This document shows, one piece after another, positions 23,928-32,287 of a stretch of DNA of 33,431 bases; position 1 is the stretch's first letter, and each line of letters opens with the position of its first letter. The DNA comes from Syntrophomonadaceae bacterium (GTDB lineage: Bacteria > Bacillota > Dethiobacteria > DTU022). The translations under genes were made by a program, and so were the position numbers. The stretch is taken from NCBI GenBank assembly GCA_007119615.1, contig SKPH01000015.1:1-33431 (forward strand). The letters run 5' to 3'. Under the pieces are notes generated by a model. It was not told where the DNA came from. It saw only the letters and a list, made by a program, of their open reading frames with translations, and made no database searches.

Positions 23928-24923
23928 ATGTTAAATAATATGAAAAAGCAATCTTTGGTTTACTCTCTCGTTACCGTATTGTTGCTGACGGCTTTGGCAC
24001 CGTTGGGATGCGAAGCTGATGATCCTGCTGATCCGGACAGTATTTCAGTTATGCTGGACTGGACCCCGAACACCAATTACAGCGGACTCTATGCTGCTAT
24101 AGAACAAGGTTATTACCTCGAAGAAAACCTTGAGGTTGAATTAATCGAAGCTCCGGGCAGTGTAGTGCCTTTAGTCGCTGCAGGAGAGGCCGAATTTGGC
24201 ATAAGCTACCAGGAGGAGGTAACATATGCCCGTATAAACGACATACCTGTAGTCTCTATTGCCGCGATCATCCAAAATAATACTTCCGGTTTCGCCTCCC
24301 TCGCTCAACGGGGTATTGAAACACCGGCTGACTTCGAAGGCAAGAGTTACGGCGGATGGGGATCACCGGTGGAAGAGGCAATGATCGAAGCGCTGATGAA
24401 TAAATACAACGCAGATATTGGGCAGGTTGATATTATTACCACCGGCGAGATTGATTCGCTGCTCGTCATTCAACGGGAAGCTGATTTTGCCTGGATCTAT
24501 TATGGTTGGACCGGTATCGAAGCAGAGCTGCAGGGAATAGAACTTAACTTTATCGAACTGCGAGAGGAAGAACCGGCACTCGACTATTATACCCCTGTCC
24601 TGATAACCGGTGAAGGACTGATCACCGAAAACCCGGAACTGATCGAAAGGTTTATGCGGGCAACATCCAGAGGTTATCAATTGGCCATTGAAAATCCCGG
24701 GGAAGCTGCCGGAAATCTCCTGGCCCACGCTCCTGAACTGGATGAAGAATTGGTTTTAGCCAGCCAGGAATGGTTGGCCGACCGGTACCGGGGCGAGGCT
24801 GAAATATGGGGTATACAGCATTTAGAAACATGGGAATCCTACAGCCGGTGGCTCTTTGAATTCGGATTGATTGAAGAGATTCCGGACAGTGAGAAAGCCT
24901 TTACAAACGAGTTTTTGAGGTGA
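23928..24923 (+). CDS. thiY: ABC substrate-binding protein, ThiY/NMT1-type
   Basis: Extracellular solute-binding protein (331 residues) for a thiamine pyrimidine precursor such as formylaminopyrimidine. The N-terminus has a signal sequence (SLVYSLVTVLLLTALAPLGC) with a likely lipid-attachment cysteine at C28, though proline at -3 is atypical for a lipobox. The mature part begins with the NMT1/THI5 motif VMLDWTPNTNYSGLYAAIEQGYY and has APGSVVPLVAAGEAEFGISYQEEV and the YGGWGSPVE ligand region. It is encoded 6 bp after the permease, with GGAGGG upstream, and overlaps the ATPase gene by 4 bp. Confidence 0.9.
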   Translation: MLNNMKKQSLVYSLVTVLLLTALAPLGCEADDPADPDSISVMLDWTPNTNYSGLYAAIEQGYYLEENLEVELIEAPGSVVPLVAAGEAEFGISYQEEVTYARINDIPVVSIAAIIQNNTSGFASLAQRGIETPADFEGKSYGGWGSPVEEAMIEALMNKYNADIGQVDIITTGEIDSLLVIQREADFAWIYYGWTGIEAELQGIELNFIELREEEPALDYYTPVLITGEGLITENPELIERFMRATSRGYQLAIENPGEAAGNLLAHAPELDEELVLASQEWLADRYRGEAEIWGIQHLETWESYSRWLFEFGLIEEIPDSEKAFTNEFLR

Positions 24924-25687
24924 TCCCTATCGAAAAGCTGCAGCTAAAAGAAGTCAGTTCAACATACTCTTCCGGGGAAGAAAAACTGCCGGTACTCGAT
25001 AGGGTGTCGCTGTCTGTTGGGGCGGGAGAATTTGTATCAGTTATCGGCCCCAGCGGCTCGGGAAAAAGCACAATCCTGAAAATCGCCGCCGGCCTGCTCA
25101 ATCCCGATCGAGGCAAGGTTTTCATCGACAGCTCCGATATCACAGGCAATCCCCAGCTGGTAGGCTATATGCCTCAACAGGATCTTCTGTTTCCCTGGAA
25201 AACGCTGAAACAGAATGCCGCCCTGCCGCTTCTCGCTGCAAAAACAAAAAAGAAAGAGGCTTACGCCCGGGTTGAAGAGATGCTGCCTGTTTTCGGCCTG
25301 GAAGGGTTCGCCGATTACTATCCGTACCAGCTTTCCGGCGGGATGCGCCAGAGGACGGCCCTGATGCGAACGATGCTTATCGACAGCGACTTAATGCTTC
25401 TCGACGAGCCGTTTGGCGCCCTCGATGCCCTAACCCGGGAGAATATGCAGGATTGGCTGCTCAGGATCTGGGAACGTTTCAAACGCTCGGCTCTCTTTGT
25501 TACCCACAGCATCGATGAGGCGATTTACCTGTCAGACCGGGTCTGCGTTATTTCGGAACGGCCGGGGAAAAATGTCCTGGAGCAGGTAATAGAACTGCCC
25601 CGGCCCAGAAAAAAAGAACTGCTGACCACTGAAAAATTTACCTCTTACAAGCAGATGTTGATCGATGCTCTTTCTGTAAAAAGCTAA
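24920..25687 (+). CDS. thiZ: ABC transporter ATP-binding protein (ThiZ-type)
   Basis: Energises the ThiXY transporter. The 255-residue protein has Walker A GPSGSGKST, Q-loop MPQQDLLFPW, signature LSGGMRQR, Walker B LMLLDEPFGALDA and the switch histidine in FVTHSIDEAIYL. The start is GTG at 24920, overlapping thiY by 4 bp. It resembles the nitrate/sulfonate/taurine ATPase group. Its stop lies only 5 bp from the end of the convergent thiamine pyrophosphokinase gene, so no terminator fits between them. Confidence 0.92.
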   Translation: MIPIEKLQLKEVSSTYSSGEEKLPVLDRVSLSVGAGEFVSVIGPSGSGKSTILKIAAGLLNPDRGKVFIDSSDITGNPQLVGYMPQQDLLFPWKTLKQNAALPLLAAKTKKKEAYARVEEMLPVFGLEGFADYYPYQLSGGMRQRTALMRTMLIDSDLMLLDEPFGALDALTRENMQDWLLRIWERFKRSALFVTHSIDEAIYLSDRVCVISERPGKNVLEQVIELPRPRKKELLTTEKFTSYKQMLIDALSVKS

Positions 25688-25692
25688 CCCTC

Positions 25693-26349
25693 TTAGTAAG
25701 CGGGAGCGGCAGTCTTAATAATCAGCAGTAAACCGGACTCCAGTTTTATTGCGGCCCGGGGGTCAGTCAGCTCATTGCTCAGGCCGCGTGTTGAGGCAAA
25801 ATGAAGGGTTTCATTTTTAAGCGGGTATTTTAATCCTTCTGTCACTATTCCGCTTGATTCGGCAGTCAGGGAAAAAATTGAGATGTAATCACCGGCGGCG
25901 CCTTGAATAGCAACTTCTTTTTCTGCCAGCAGTATTTCATGACGCTCATCGATTATGGATGCCGGAATGCCGTAGTGAAGCGGTTTCTGGAGCAGCAGTA
26001 AATTTATAAAAGCATGATCAGCCCTTCTGCCGCCTAAGGCGCCAATGATTAAAATATCCCCGGGTCGTGCTTTTATAGCCTGATCCAATGCCAGCTCCAG
26101 GTCGGATTTGTCTTTTTCAGAGGGATGTTCAATTAGTTGAGGGTTAAACTCCTTCATCTTATGCCGATCACCGGGATCGAGGGAATCGAGATCTCCAATC
26201 ACCAGGTCCGGCTTCAATCCCAGCTCCAGGGCATGCCTGGTGCCCCCGTTCACGCAGTAGACAAGATCGTCAGCCTTAATCAAGCCGCGATAAAAATCCA
26301 GTTCATTCAGATCACCGTTGGCAATAATAACAACCCGCTTGGGGAACAT
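25693..26349 (-). CDS. thiN: Thiamine pyrophosphokinase
   Basis: Converts thiamine and ATP to thiamine pyrophosphate, completing salvage by the adjacent transporter. About 218 residues. Characteristic motifs: VVIIANGDLNELDFY, VYCVNGGTRHALELGLKPDLVIGDLDSL and EKDKSDLELALDQA with the metal-binding acidic residues, followed by IIGALGGRRADHAFINLLLL. The track start at 26355 is TTG; the ATG at 26349 is better spaced from GTAGG. It converges with thiZ and is not under the riboswitch. No promoter is obvious. Confidence 0.93.
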   Translation of the reverse strand: MFPKRVVIIANGDLNELDFYRGLIKADDLVYCVNGGTRHALELGLKPDLVIGDLDSLDPGDRHKMKEFNPQLIEHPSEKDKSDLELALDQAIKARPGDILIIGALGGRRADHAFINLLLLQKPLHYGIPASIIDERHEILLAEKEVAIQGAAGDYISIFSLTAESSGIVTEGLKYPLKNETLHFASTRGLSNELTDPRAAIKLESGLLLIIKTAAPAY

Positions 26350-26386
26350 TCGCAAAGCCTACTTCCATTTTCTGCCCGTTTAGAAC

Positions 26387-27568
26387 TTAACTTTTCAGGC
26401 TGTTGAAAAATTTCTCCAGGCGCAGGAGCCCTTCTTTCAGGTTTTCCATCGAACAGGCATAGGAAATGCGTATATAGCCTTCAGCTCCGGAACCAAAATC
26501 TATACCGGGGGTAACGGCCACTCCCGCTTCTTCGAGGATACGAAGGGCGAATGAATAGGAATCGCTTGTAAATTCTTTAACATTGGCCATCATGTAAAAC
26601 GCTCCATCAGGCGGTTTAACAGGAGCGATTCCTATAGCCTGCAAGGTTTTATAGAGGTGAAGGCGGCGTTCATTGTACCTGCCAAAGCGTTGTTCGAGCA
26701 CCTCCGGGCTTTCCTGAAGCGCCGCGATCCCCGCCTCCTGGATAAAGGCACAGGCACAGATAAACAGGTTTTGCTGCAGCTTTTGGATGTTTCTGACCAA
26801 CCCCCGGGGGGCGATGAGGTAACCAAGGCGCCATCCGGTCATAATATTCCGTTTTGAAAAACCATTTATAACTACTGCCCGGTCAGTATATTCCAGGATC
26901 GAATGGTCCTTTCCGGTATAGTTTATACCGTGATAGACCTCATCAGAGATTACATACGGTCCTAAATCAGCAAGATCCTGTAACTCTTTTTCGTCTAAAA
27001 CAGCACCGGTCGGATTAGCCGGAGAATTAATCAAAATTCCTTTTACCTCCGGGGAAAGGTGTTTTTTCACCTCTGATGCTTTCAGTCTGAAAGCATCTTC
27101 TTCCCGCACCGGAACCAACAGCGGTTCCGACCCGATGTAACGAACAAAGTTTGGGTAACAGGCATAATAGGGGTTTGACATAATAATCCGGTCGCCGCTG
27201 TTCAGCAGGGTTGAAAAAGCAAGTAGCATAGCCGGAGAAGAACCGGAGGTAACGATAACCTGTTCAGGTTGAACTTCCACCCCGTAATTCCTGTTGTAAT
27301 AAGCCGCAACCTCTTCCCTCAATTCAGGTTTTCCAAGGCTGTGGGTATATCCGGTATCGTTATTATAGATCGCATCTGCAGCTGCCTGTTTAATCGCTTC
27401 AGGAGTTTCACCTCCCGGCTCGCCTACTTCCATATGAATAATAGAGGCGCCCCGGGATTCAAGCAGCTGAGCTTTCTCCAGGATTTCCATAGCCAGAAAA
27501 GGCTTAACCTGCCGGATCCTGTCCGGAAGAATCATTTCTTCTGCCCGCTTCGAATTCTTCAGGTTCAT
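26387..27568 (-). CDS. Class I/II PLP aminotransferase (aspartate aminotransferase family)
   Basis: A 393-residue fold-type I aminotransferase. Seen: HMEVGEPGGETPEAIKQAA, the cofactor-binding NSPANPTGAV, VISDEVYHGINY and the PLP lysine in VINGFSKRNIMTGWRLGYL (K239), with YIRISYACSMENLKEGL near the end. The substrate (aspartate, alanine or other) cannot be fixed from sequence. The ATG follows GGAGG. It lies 11 bp after the CBS-domain gene and is the last in a GNAT-CBS-aminotransferase series. Confidence 0.9.
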   Translation of the reverse strand: MNLKNSKRAEEMILPDRIRQVKPFLAMEILEKAQLLESRGASIIHMEVGEPGGETPEAIKQAAADAIYNNDTGYTHSLGKPELREEVAAYYNRNYGVEVQPEQVIVTSGSSPAMLLAFSTLLNSGDRIIMSNPYYACYPNFVRYIGSEPLLVPVREEDAFRLKASEVKKHLSPEVKGILINSPANPTGAVLDEKELQDLADLGPYVISDEVYHGINYTGKDHSILEYTDRAVVINGFSKRNIMTGWRLGYLIAPRGLVRNIQKLQQNLFICACAFIQEAGIAALQESPEVLEQRFGRYNERRLHLYKTLQAIGIAPVKPPDGAFYMMANVKEFTSDSYSFALRILEEAGVAVTPGIDFGSGAEGYIRISYACSMENLKEGLLRLEKFFNSLKS

Positions 27569-27579
27569 TTAGACCTCCT

Positions 27580-28008
27580 CTAGCTTTTGAGCCTTTCTTC
27601 TTCTTTTTCCCGGATCAGTTCTGCGCAGTATTCAATTATTTCTCTTCGCCTGACAATCCCGATAAAAACACCCTGGTCATCTACAACAGGCACGAAATTT
27701 TGTCCGCTCGCTAAAGACAAAAGGTCTACGATACGCGAATCGATACGCACCGGCTTATTCGTTGAATGGCGGGTTATATCCGCAAGCGTAATTTTTTCCA
27801 TGCTGTTGATATCAAGACCGGAACTATTTTTCAATTTCCAGAGTAGATCGCCTTCAGTAATGGTTCCGGCATAATAGCCATTTTCATCAACCAGAGGAAC
27901 AGCTGCAAAACTGTGACGCTCCATCCGCTCAAGTGCCTGGCGCATGGTTGTTTGAGGTGTTAAACAGACTACTTCCTTTTTTGGAGTCAGGAAAAAAGCT
28001 ACTTTCAT
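27580..28008 (-). CDS. Tandem CBS-domain protein
   Basis: A 142-residue protein made only of two CBS domains (about 5-60 and 70-130). Repeats such as VPLVDENGYYAGTITEGDLLWKL and VPVVDDQGVFIGIVRRREIIEYC are clear. Such stand-alone pairs bind adenine nucleotides and sense energy state. It overlaps the upstream GNAT gene by 4 bp (ATGA) and sits 11 bp before the aminotransferase. No partner enzyme domain is attached; the target is unknown. Confidence 0.92.
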   Translation of the reverse strand: MKVAFFLTPKKEVVCLTPQTTMRQALERMERHSFAAVPLVDENGYYAGTITEGDLLWKLKNSSGLDINSMEKITLADITRHSTNKPVRIDSRIVDLLSLASGQNFVPVVDDQGVFIGIVRRREIIEYCAELIREKEEERLKS

Positions 28009-28415
28009 CTGGAATCAAAACCCTTCTTTTCATTGTCAATAATTCCGCCGTTAATAATTTTGAACCCGGCTTTACGGTAAAGTTCGGTCAGTTGTGGTTC
28101 AAACAATACATTTATCGTTTTAATTCGATCAGTTTGTATCCGTTTAATTACAATTTGAAGTAAGTTGAGGGCAATACCTTTTCTGTGATATTTCGGGTGG
28201 ACTACAAGGTTCCGGATAAAAGCGTCATCAACCCCGTCACTGATAACATCTACATAACCGATCAACCTTTTACCGTCATAACATGCTGCATTTGCATAAG
28301 TAGAGCCAATAATTCTTTCAAGTTTCTCTTCCCGTCCTTCCCATCCAACTTCAACTCTCAGAGCAGCAACCGCTCCTGCTTCAAGTTCAGGGTTTTCAAT
28401 ATACCGCAAACGCAC
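28005..28415 (-). CDS. GNAT-family N-acetyltransferase
   Basis: A 136-residue acyl-CoA-dependent acetyltransferase. The acetyl-CoA-binding motif A is IRNLVVHPKYHRKGIALNLLQIVIKRI, and motif B is ELYRKAGFKII. The start is GTG, well placed after GAGGTGATTAA. It is followed by the CBS gene with a 4-bp overlap. The substrate is unknown. Confidence 0.88.
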   Translation of the reverse strand: MRLRYIENPELEAGAVAALRVEVGWEGREEKLERIIGSTYANAACYDGKRLIGYVDVISDGVDDAFIRNLVVHPKYHRKGIALNLLQIVIKRIQTDRIKTINVLFEPQLTELYRKAGFKIINGGIIDNEKKGFDSR

Positions 28416-28488
28416 TTAATCACCTCACAGCCGCTTTTCCAATAGCTATTATAACATTCTCACAGGAATTTATAAGGCTTTAACTAAT

Positions 28489-28662
28489 TTAATTTTTTCG
28501 GGAATATAAAAAGTAGAGGTAAAGGATAAAACCACCAACGAGGACTGTCAGGATCAGGCTGTAAAGTTCTATCTGAAACCGGCCGGAAGTTAAAATCAGG
28601 TAAGCACCCAGCAAACCAATCATAACCAGGGCACCTATTTGCAATTTATTTTTCAAGGGCAT
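28489..28662 (-). CDS. 57-residue two-TM membrane protein, unrecognised
   Basis: A gene below the ORF-track cutoff. The minus strand reads MPLKNKLQIGALVMIGLLGAY, then a second hydrophobic stretch LYSLILTVLVGGFILYLYF, and ends SRKN. The ATG at 28662 is 8 nt after GGAGG. Two membrane helices, a short basic start and a basic end fit a small membrane protein. It is 40 bp after the aminotransferase gene (28703) and 73 bp before the GNAT gene. No motif gives a function. Confidence 0.6.
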   Translation of the reverse strand: MPLKNKLQIGALVMIGLLGAYLILTSGRFQIELYSLILTVLVGGFILYLYFLYSRKN

Positions 28663-28702
28663 TTGCCGTAACCTCCAGTATGGACTAGTAATTTTAGTAA
28701 TG

Positions 28703-29869
28703 CTAACGGTAGACTTTATCCGCTTCAGAAATAGCTTCTGCTGATGAACAGCTATGTCCCAGTGAATTCAAAGTAACCGCCAGAGATTTAAGCAGCCTTT
28801 CTACGTTGCCGCGCTGTGAGCCGTTACCCATTAATCCGATACGCCATACTTTACCTTTAAACGGGCCTAAACCGCCCCCAATCTCAATCAGGTGTTCGTG
28901 ACGCAACCGGTGCCGTACTTCTGCATCATCTATACCATCCGGGATCGAAACTGAAGTCAGGCTGGGAAGACGATATTCTTCAGGAACAACCGTTTCGACT
29001 CCCAGGCCCTTCAGGCCGTTGACCAGGGCGCTGCTGTGCAGCAAGTGACGGGCAAACCTGTCCTTCAATCCTTCTTCTTTAATTATTGAAAGGGCTTCAT
29101 ACAGGGCATAGATCATATTAACAGGTGCCGTATGATGGTAAAGTCTTTCCTCGCCCCAGTAACGAATTAAAAATGAGAGGTCCAGGTACCAGCTTTGAAC
29201 TTTGTTCTTTCGTTCCCCAAAATATTTCAGAGCTCTGTCTCCAAAAGTTATCGGAGCGAGCCCGGGGGGCGCACCCAGGCATTTCTGATTGCCACTGTAA
29301 ACAATATCCAATTCTCTGCGGTCAACCTCTACCGGAATTCCTCCGAGTGATGTAACTGCATCAACCAAAACCAGCGCACCACAGTTGTGAATAATCTCTA
29401 CCAGTGAATCCAGAGGTTGCAGCACTCCCGTCGAAGTCTCCGCATGGACTAGACCGACCAGCTTCACATCAGGATGCTTTTTGAGCGCTTGCTCCAAAAT
29501 TTCCGGCTCAACAGGCCTGCCCCACGGGGCTTCCACTTCCACGACTTCAGCTCCACAGCGGGAAGCCACATCGGACATTCGCTGTCCGAAAACACCGTTT
29601 ACTCCCACAACTGCCTTCTCGCCGGGTTCCAGCATATTGACCAGGGCCGCCTCCATCCCGGCACTGCCTGTGCCCGATACCGGAAAGGTAATTCGATTCT
29701 CTGTTTCAAAAACGTAACGCAGCAATTCTGTAGTCTGATTCATTAGATCCAGGAATTCAGGATCAAGGTGCCCGAGGGTATGCTGTCCCATTGCTTCCAG
29801 GATCCGGGAATGAACCGGACTGGGACCGGGCCCTAATAGTAAGATTTCCTGGGGTTTTTTAAAGTGCAC
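28703..29869 (-). CDS. Alanine/serine-glyoxylate aminotransferase family protein
   Basis: Fold-type I PLP aminotransferase (388 residues) of the AGAT/SPT group, which moves amino groups between serine or alanine and glyoxylate or pyruvate. Seen: EILLLGPGPSPVHSRILEAMGQHTLGHLDPEF, the TFPVSGTGSAGMEAALVN cofactor loop, VDAVTSLGGIPVEVD and the PLP lysine in YSGNQKCLGAPPGL. The ORF track begins at 29890 with no ribosome binding site; GTG at 29869 follows GAGGAG by about 10 nt and is preferred. With serA it may serve serine/glycine metabolism, but it is not in the same operon. It lies 46 bp after the Sir2 gene. Confidence 0.9.
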   Translation of the reverse strand: MHFKKPQEILLLGPGPSPVHSRILEAMGQHTLGHLDPEFLDLMNQTTELLRYVFETENRITFPVSGTGSAGMEAALVNMLEPGEKAVVGVNGVFGQRMSDVASRCGAEVVEVEAPWGRPVEPEILEQALKKHPDVKLVGLVHAETSTGVLQPLDSLVEIIHNCGALVLVDAVTSLGGIPVEVDRRELDIVYSGNQKCLGAPPGLAPITFGDRALKYFGERKNKVQSWYLDLSFLIRYWGEERLYHHTAPVNMIYALYEALSIIKEEGLKDRFARHLLHSSALVNGLKGLGVETVVPEEYRLPSLTSVSIPDGIDDAEVRHRLRHEHLIEIGGGLGPFKGKVWRIGLMGNGSQRGNVERLLKSLAVTLNSLGHSCSSAEAISEADKVYR

Positions 29870-29915
29870 CAGCGCCACTCTCCTCACCATTGTCTTAATT
29901 CATACCAAGAGATAA

Positions 29916-30665
29916 CTAAAATTCTTTCAGTAGATGCAGTAAATCGCCCAGGGTTTTGCTGATATCCTCCCGGATCACTACTTCGGCTCTTTGATCATAG
30001 TCTGTGGGTTGATGGTTAATAATTGATCCTTTATTTGCCAGACGGGGCAGATCCGCTACCGGGTATACTACCAGGCTGCTGCCGACTATGATCATAAAAT
30101 CGCACTCAGCCTGAATTATGTGTTGAAGTTCGAAAAAAAATGACGGCATCGGATCCCCAAAAAGTACCACATCGGGCCTGAGTATACTGTGGCACATTTC
30201 GCAAACCGGAGGGATTCGTTTTAATTCCACTTGCTGCACCAATTCTTCGAAAGGATATTTTTTTTTACACCCCAGGCAGTACCCTGTTCGCAGATGCCCA
30301 TGTACCTCCCAGATGTTTTTCGAGCCGGCCTTTACATGTAATCCATCTATATTCTGGGTTACAAGGCCCTTCAGATACCCGAGCTTTTCAAGCTCTGCGA
30401 GCGCCCGGTGTCCGGGATTTGGTTCGGCGGAAGATATTTTAACAAAACGGCTGAATCCCGCTTCATAAAAGAGGCGGGGATTGTTATGCAGGACATCAAC
30501 AGAAGACACGGCAATCGGGTCGATTTTTTCCCAGAGACCGGTTCCCGGTGAGCGGAAATCAGGAATGCCGCTGGCGGTGCTGATACCGGCCCCGGTTAAA
30601 GCATAGACATTGCGATGTTCTTTTATCAATTCGGCCAGGCGCTCAACTTGTTCCAGGTAATCCAT
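29916..30665 (-). CDS. cobB: Sir2-family NAD-dependent protein deacylase
   Basis: Removes acyl groups from protein lysines with NAD. The 249-residue length is typical. The NAD-binding GAGISTASGIPDFRSP, TQNIDGLH, the catalytic histidine in WEVHGHL (about H122) and all four zinc cysteines (C130, C133, C155, C158) are intact, as is LRPDVVLFGDPMP. The ATG follows GGGAGGTTGCCGG. Substrates could include acetyl-CoA synthetase, but none is in the window. Confidence 0.95.
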   Translation of the reverse strand: MDYLEQVERLAELIKEHRNVYALTGAGISTASGIPDFRSPGTGLWEKIDPIAVSSVDVLHNNPRLFYEAGFSRFVKISSAEPNPGHRALAELEKLGYLKGLVTQNIDGLHVKAGSKNIWEVHGHLRTGYCLGCKKKYPFEELVQQVELKRIPPVCEMCHSILRPDVVLFGDPMPSFFFELQHIIQAECDFMIIVGSSLVVYPVADLPRLANKGSIINHQPTDYDQRAEVVIREDISKTLGDLLHLLKEF

Positions 30666-30787
30666 CCGGCAACCTCCCTGCTTCCCGTTTAATCTTACAA
30701 CCAGGCTGGTGCCTGTTTATTTTTTCTGCCTCTGTATCATGCAGCTGTTGAATATTTTTTATTATAGTCCGCCTTTGATACAAGCCT

Positions 30788-31498
30788 CTAAGTTTTAATT
30801 CCGCTACCCCTGGGACAACAAAGAGAAATTTCAGAGCGGTCTTGCATTTCAGGTTTCTCAACTTTAATAATATCGTAAAAGTCATTCCATTGCGAGTAGG
30901 GAAATCCTTTTTCTTCGCAGAGCTCGGCAAGTCTGTCCCGTGCACAAACATGATCGCCCCAGAAAGCACCGAAGCGATCGTTGCTGCCATCTCCGATATA
31001 GATTACCGAAAATCCTTTCTCCTTTAGCCTTACGACATGCTTTGCTTTACAGTTGCCGCATACCGGGCACACGTGATGAGCATGCGGATTACGTACTTCA
31101 AGGCTGCCGCCCCGGTTTAAAAAAGTGTCATTCCTGTAGATTGTATCTATCTGTTCGAGCAGGCCGAAATGCTTCAAAATCGGCTCGATATAAAACCCGT
31201 AACCATCGCTGGCAACAACAACCGGACGGTTATATTCACGGGCATGTTCGAGAAAGTGTTCGAAACCGGGACGGATTTCAACCCACTCAAATGCTTGTGA
31301 CAACAGTATATCCAGGTTATCGGGCAACAGCTCAGCAGTACGCTGAAGCCACGTCTTAATAGGCATTATTTTTTGCCTGTATTGATAGTTAATCTCTTTA
31401 AAGGCCTCACCGCCCAGGGTGGAGGCCAGTTCGAAAGATATATCTCTGGTCAAGATAGTTCCATCAAAATCTACAAGGTATGCGGTATCGGCAATCAT
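30788..31498 (-). CDS. HAD-family phosphatase, MtnX/phosphoserine phosphatase-like
   Basis: A 236-residue HAD hydrolase with motif I VDFDGTILTRD, motif II in VVASDGYGF and motif III/IV in IGDGSNDRFGAF. The cap sequence HHVCPVCGNCKAKHV resembles the cysteine-rich stretch of MtnX-like phosphatases (2-hydroxy-3-keto-5-methylthiopentenyl-1-phosphate). No methionine salvage partner is near. Since serA and an aminotransferase are in the window, a role as phosphoserine phosphatase is also possible. The ATG follows GGAGGTTCTT. Confidence 0.75.
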   Translation of the reverse strand: MIADTAYLVDFDGTILTRDISFELASTLGGEAFKEINYQYRQKIMPIKTWLQRTAELLPDNLDILLSQAFEWVEIRPGFEHFLEHAREYNRPVVVASDGYGFYIEPILKHFGLLEQIDTIYRNDTFLNRGGSLEVRNPHAHHVCPVCGNCKAKHVVRLKEKGFSVIYIGDGSNDRFGAFWGDHVCARDRLAELCEEKGFPYSQWNDFYDIIKVEKPEMQDRSEISLCCPRGSGIKT

Positions 31499-31612
31499 AA
31501 GAACCTCCGGGCCATATCGTTGATGTCCGTATAAACTGGTCTCTCAGAATTACGGTTTCCAGGCAAAACAGAATTAGCAATTAGGATTTTTACCATTTTA
31601 GATCATGCCGCT

Positions 31613-32269
31613 TTACCTGAAAAGTTCCGTAACATCCCCGGGTTTATGAGCCAGCATGAGGGCTCCAGCCCCGAGCAGTTCCTCCTCAGATCGGAACCCC
31701 CATAAAGCCCCTACCGGATAGAAACCCCCTTTTACCGCTGTCTGCATATCGGTATCGGTATCACCAAGGTAAACTATTTCCTCCGGTTTAATCTGCATCT
31801 TTTCTGCTATCATCAGGGCGCCAAACGGGTCCGGCTTACGGGGCACGCCCGGTTGAATTCCATATACATCTTCAAATGACCAGCCGGGCAATAGTTTATT
31901 TACGGTCAGGATCGCAAATTCATGCGGTTTGTTGGAGAATACCGCTTTGGGAATCTGTTTTTTTTGAAGAAAATCAAGCATCCCGGAAATGCCGGGGTAA
32001 GGCCTGGTATGATCGGACCACCTTCGGCTGTACTCCTCTTTAACTGCTTTTACAATCTGATCGGTGTCTTTCTTATTTTTAACAGATTGCTCCGGAAAAG
32101 CTCTCTCTACAAGGACGTCAATACCATCACCAACGAAGTAGCGGTATGAATTAACCGGATGCTCATCATAATTTTTTCGCCTGAGGACAGCATTCACAGA
32201 AAGAGCCAGGTCTTCCAGGGTGTCCAACAGGGTACCGTCAAGATCAAATATAATCCCCTTATATTTCAA
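31613..32269 (-). CDS. gph: Phosphoglycolate phosphatase-like HAD hydrolase
   Basis: HAD phosphatase of 218 residues with motif I GIIFDLDGTLLDTLEDL, motif II AVFSNKPHEF, the PRKPDPFGALM lysine region and motif IV YLGDTDTDMQTAVKGG, all as in Gph/PGP-type enzymes. The track start is GTG at 32284, but TTG at 32269 lies 7 nt after GAGGAG and begins MKYKGIIFDLDGTL, so I prefer it. It lies 18 bp after asparagine synthase and is probably cotranscribed. Confidence 0.85.
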   Translation of the reverse strand: MKYKGIIFDLDGTLLDTLEDLALSVNAVLRRKNYDEHPVNSYRYFVGDGIDVLVERAFPEQSVKNKKDTDQIVKAVKEEYSRRWSDHTRPYPGISGMLDFLQKKQIPKAVFSNKPHEFAILTVNKLLPGWSFEDVYGIQPGVPRKPDPFGALMIAEKMQIKPEEIVYLGDTDTDMQTAVKGGFYPVGALWGFRSEEELLGAGALMLAHKPGDVTELFR

Positions 32270-32287
32270 AGCTTCACTCCTCACCGG

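Noticed and set aside
30643-30990. 115-residue minus-strand ORF overlapping the Sir2 gene and the MtnX-like gene
   Set aside because: It is read in a different frame across the end of the HAD gene, with no ribosome binding site and no family features.
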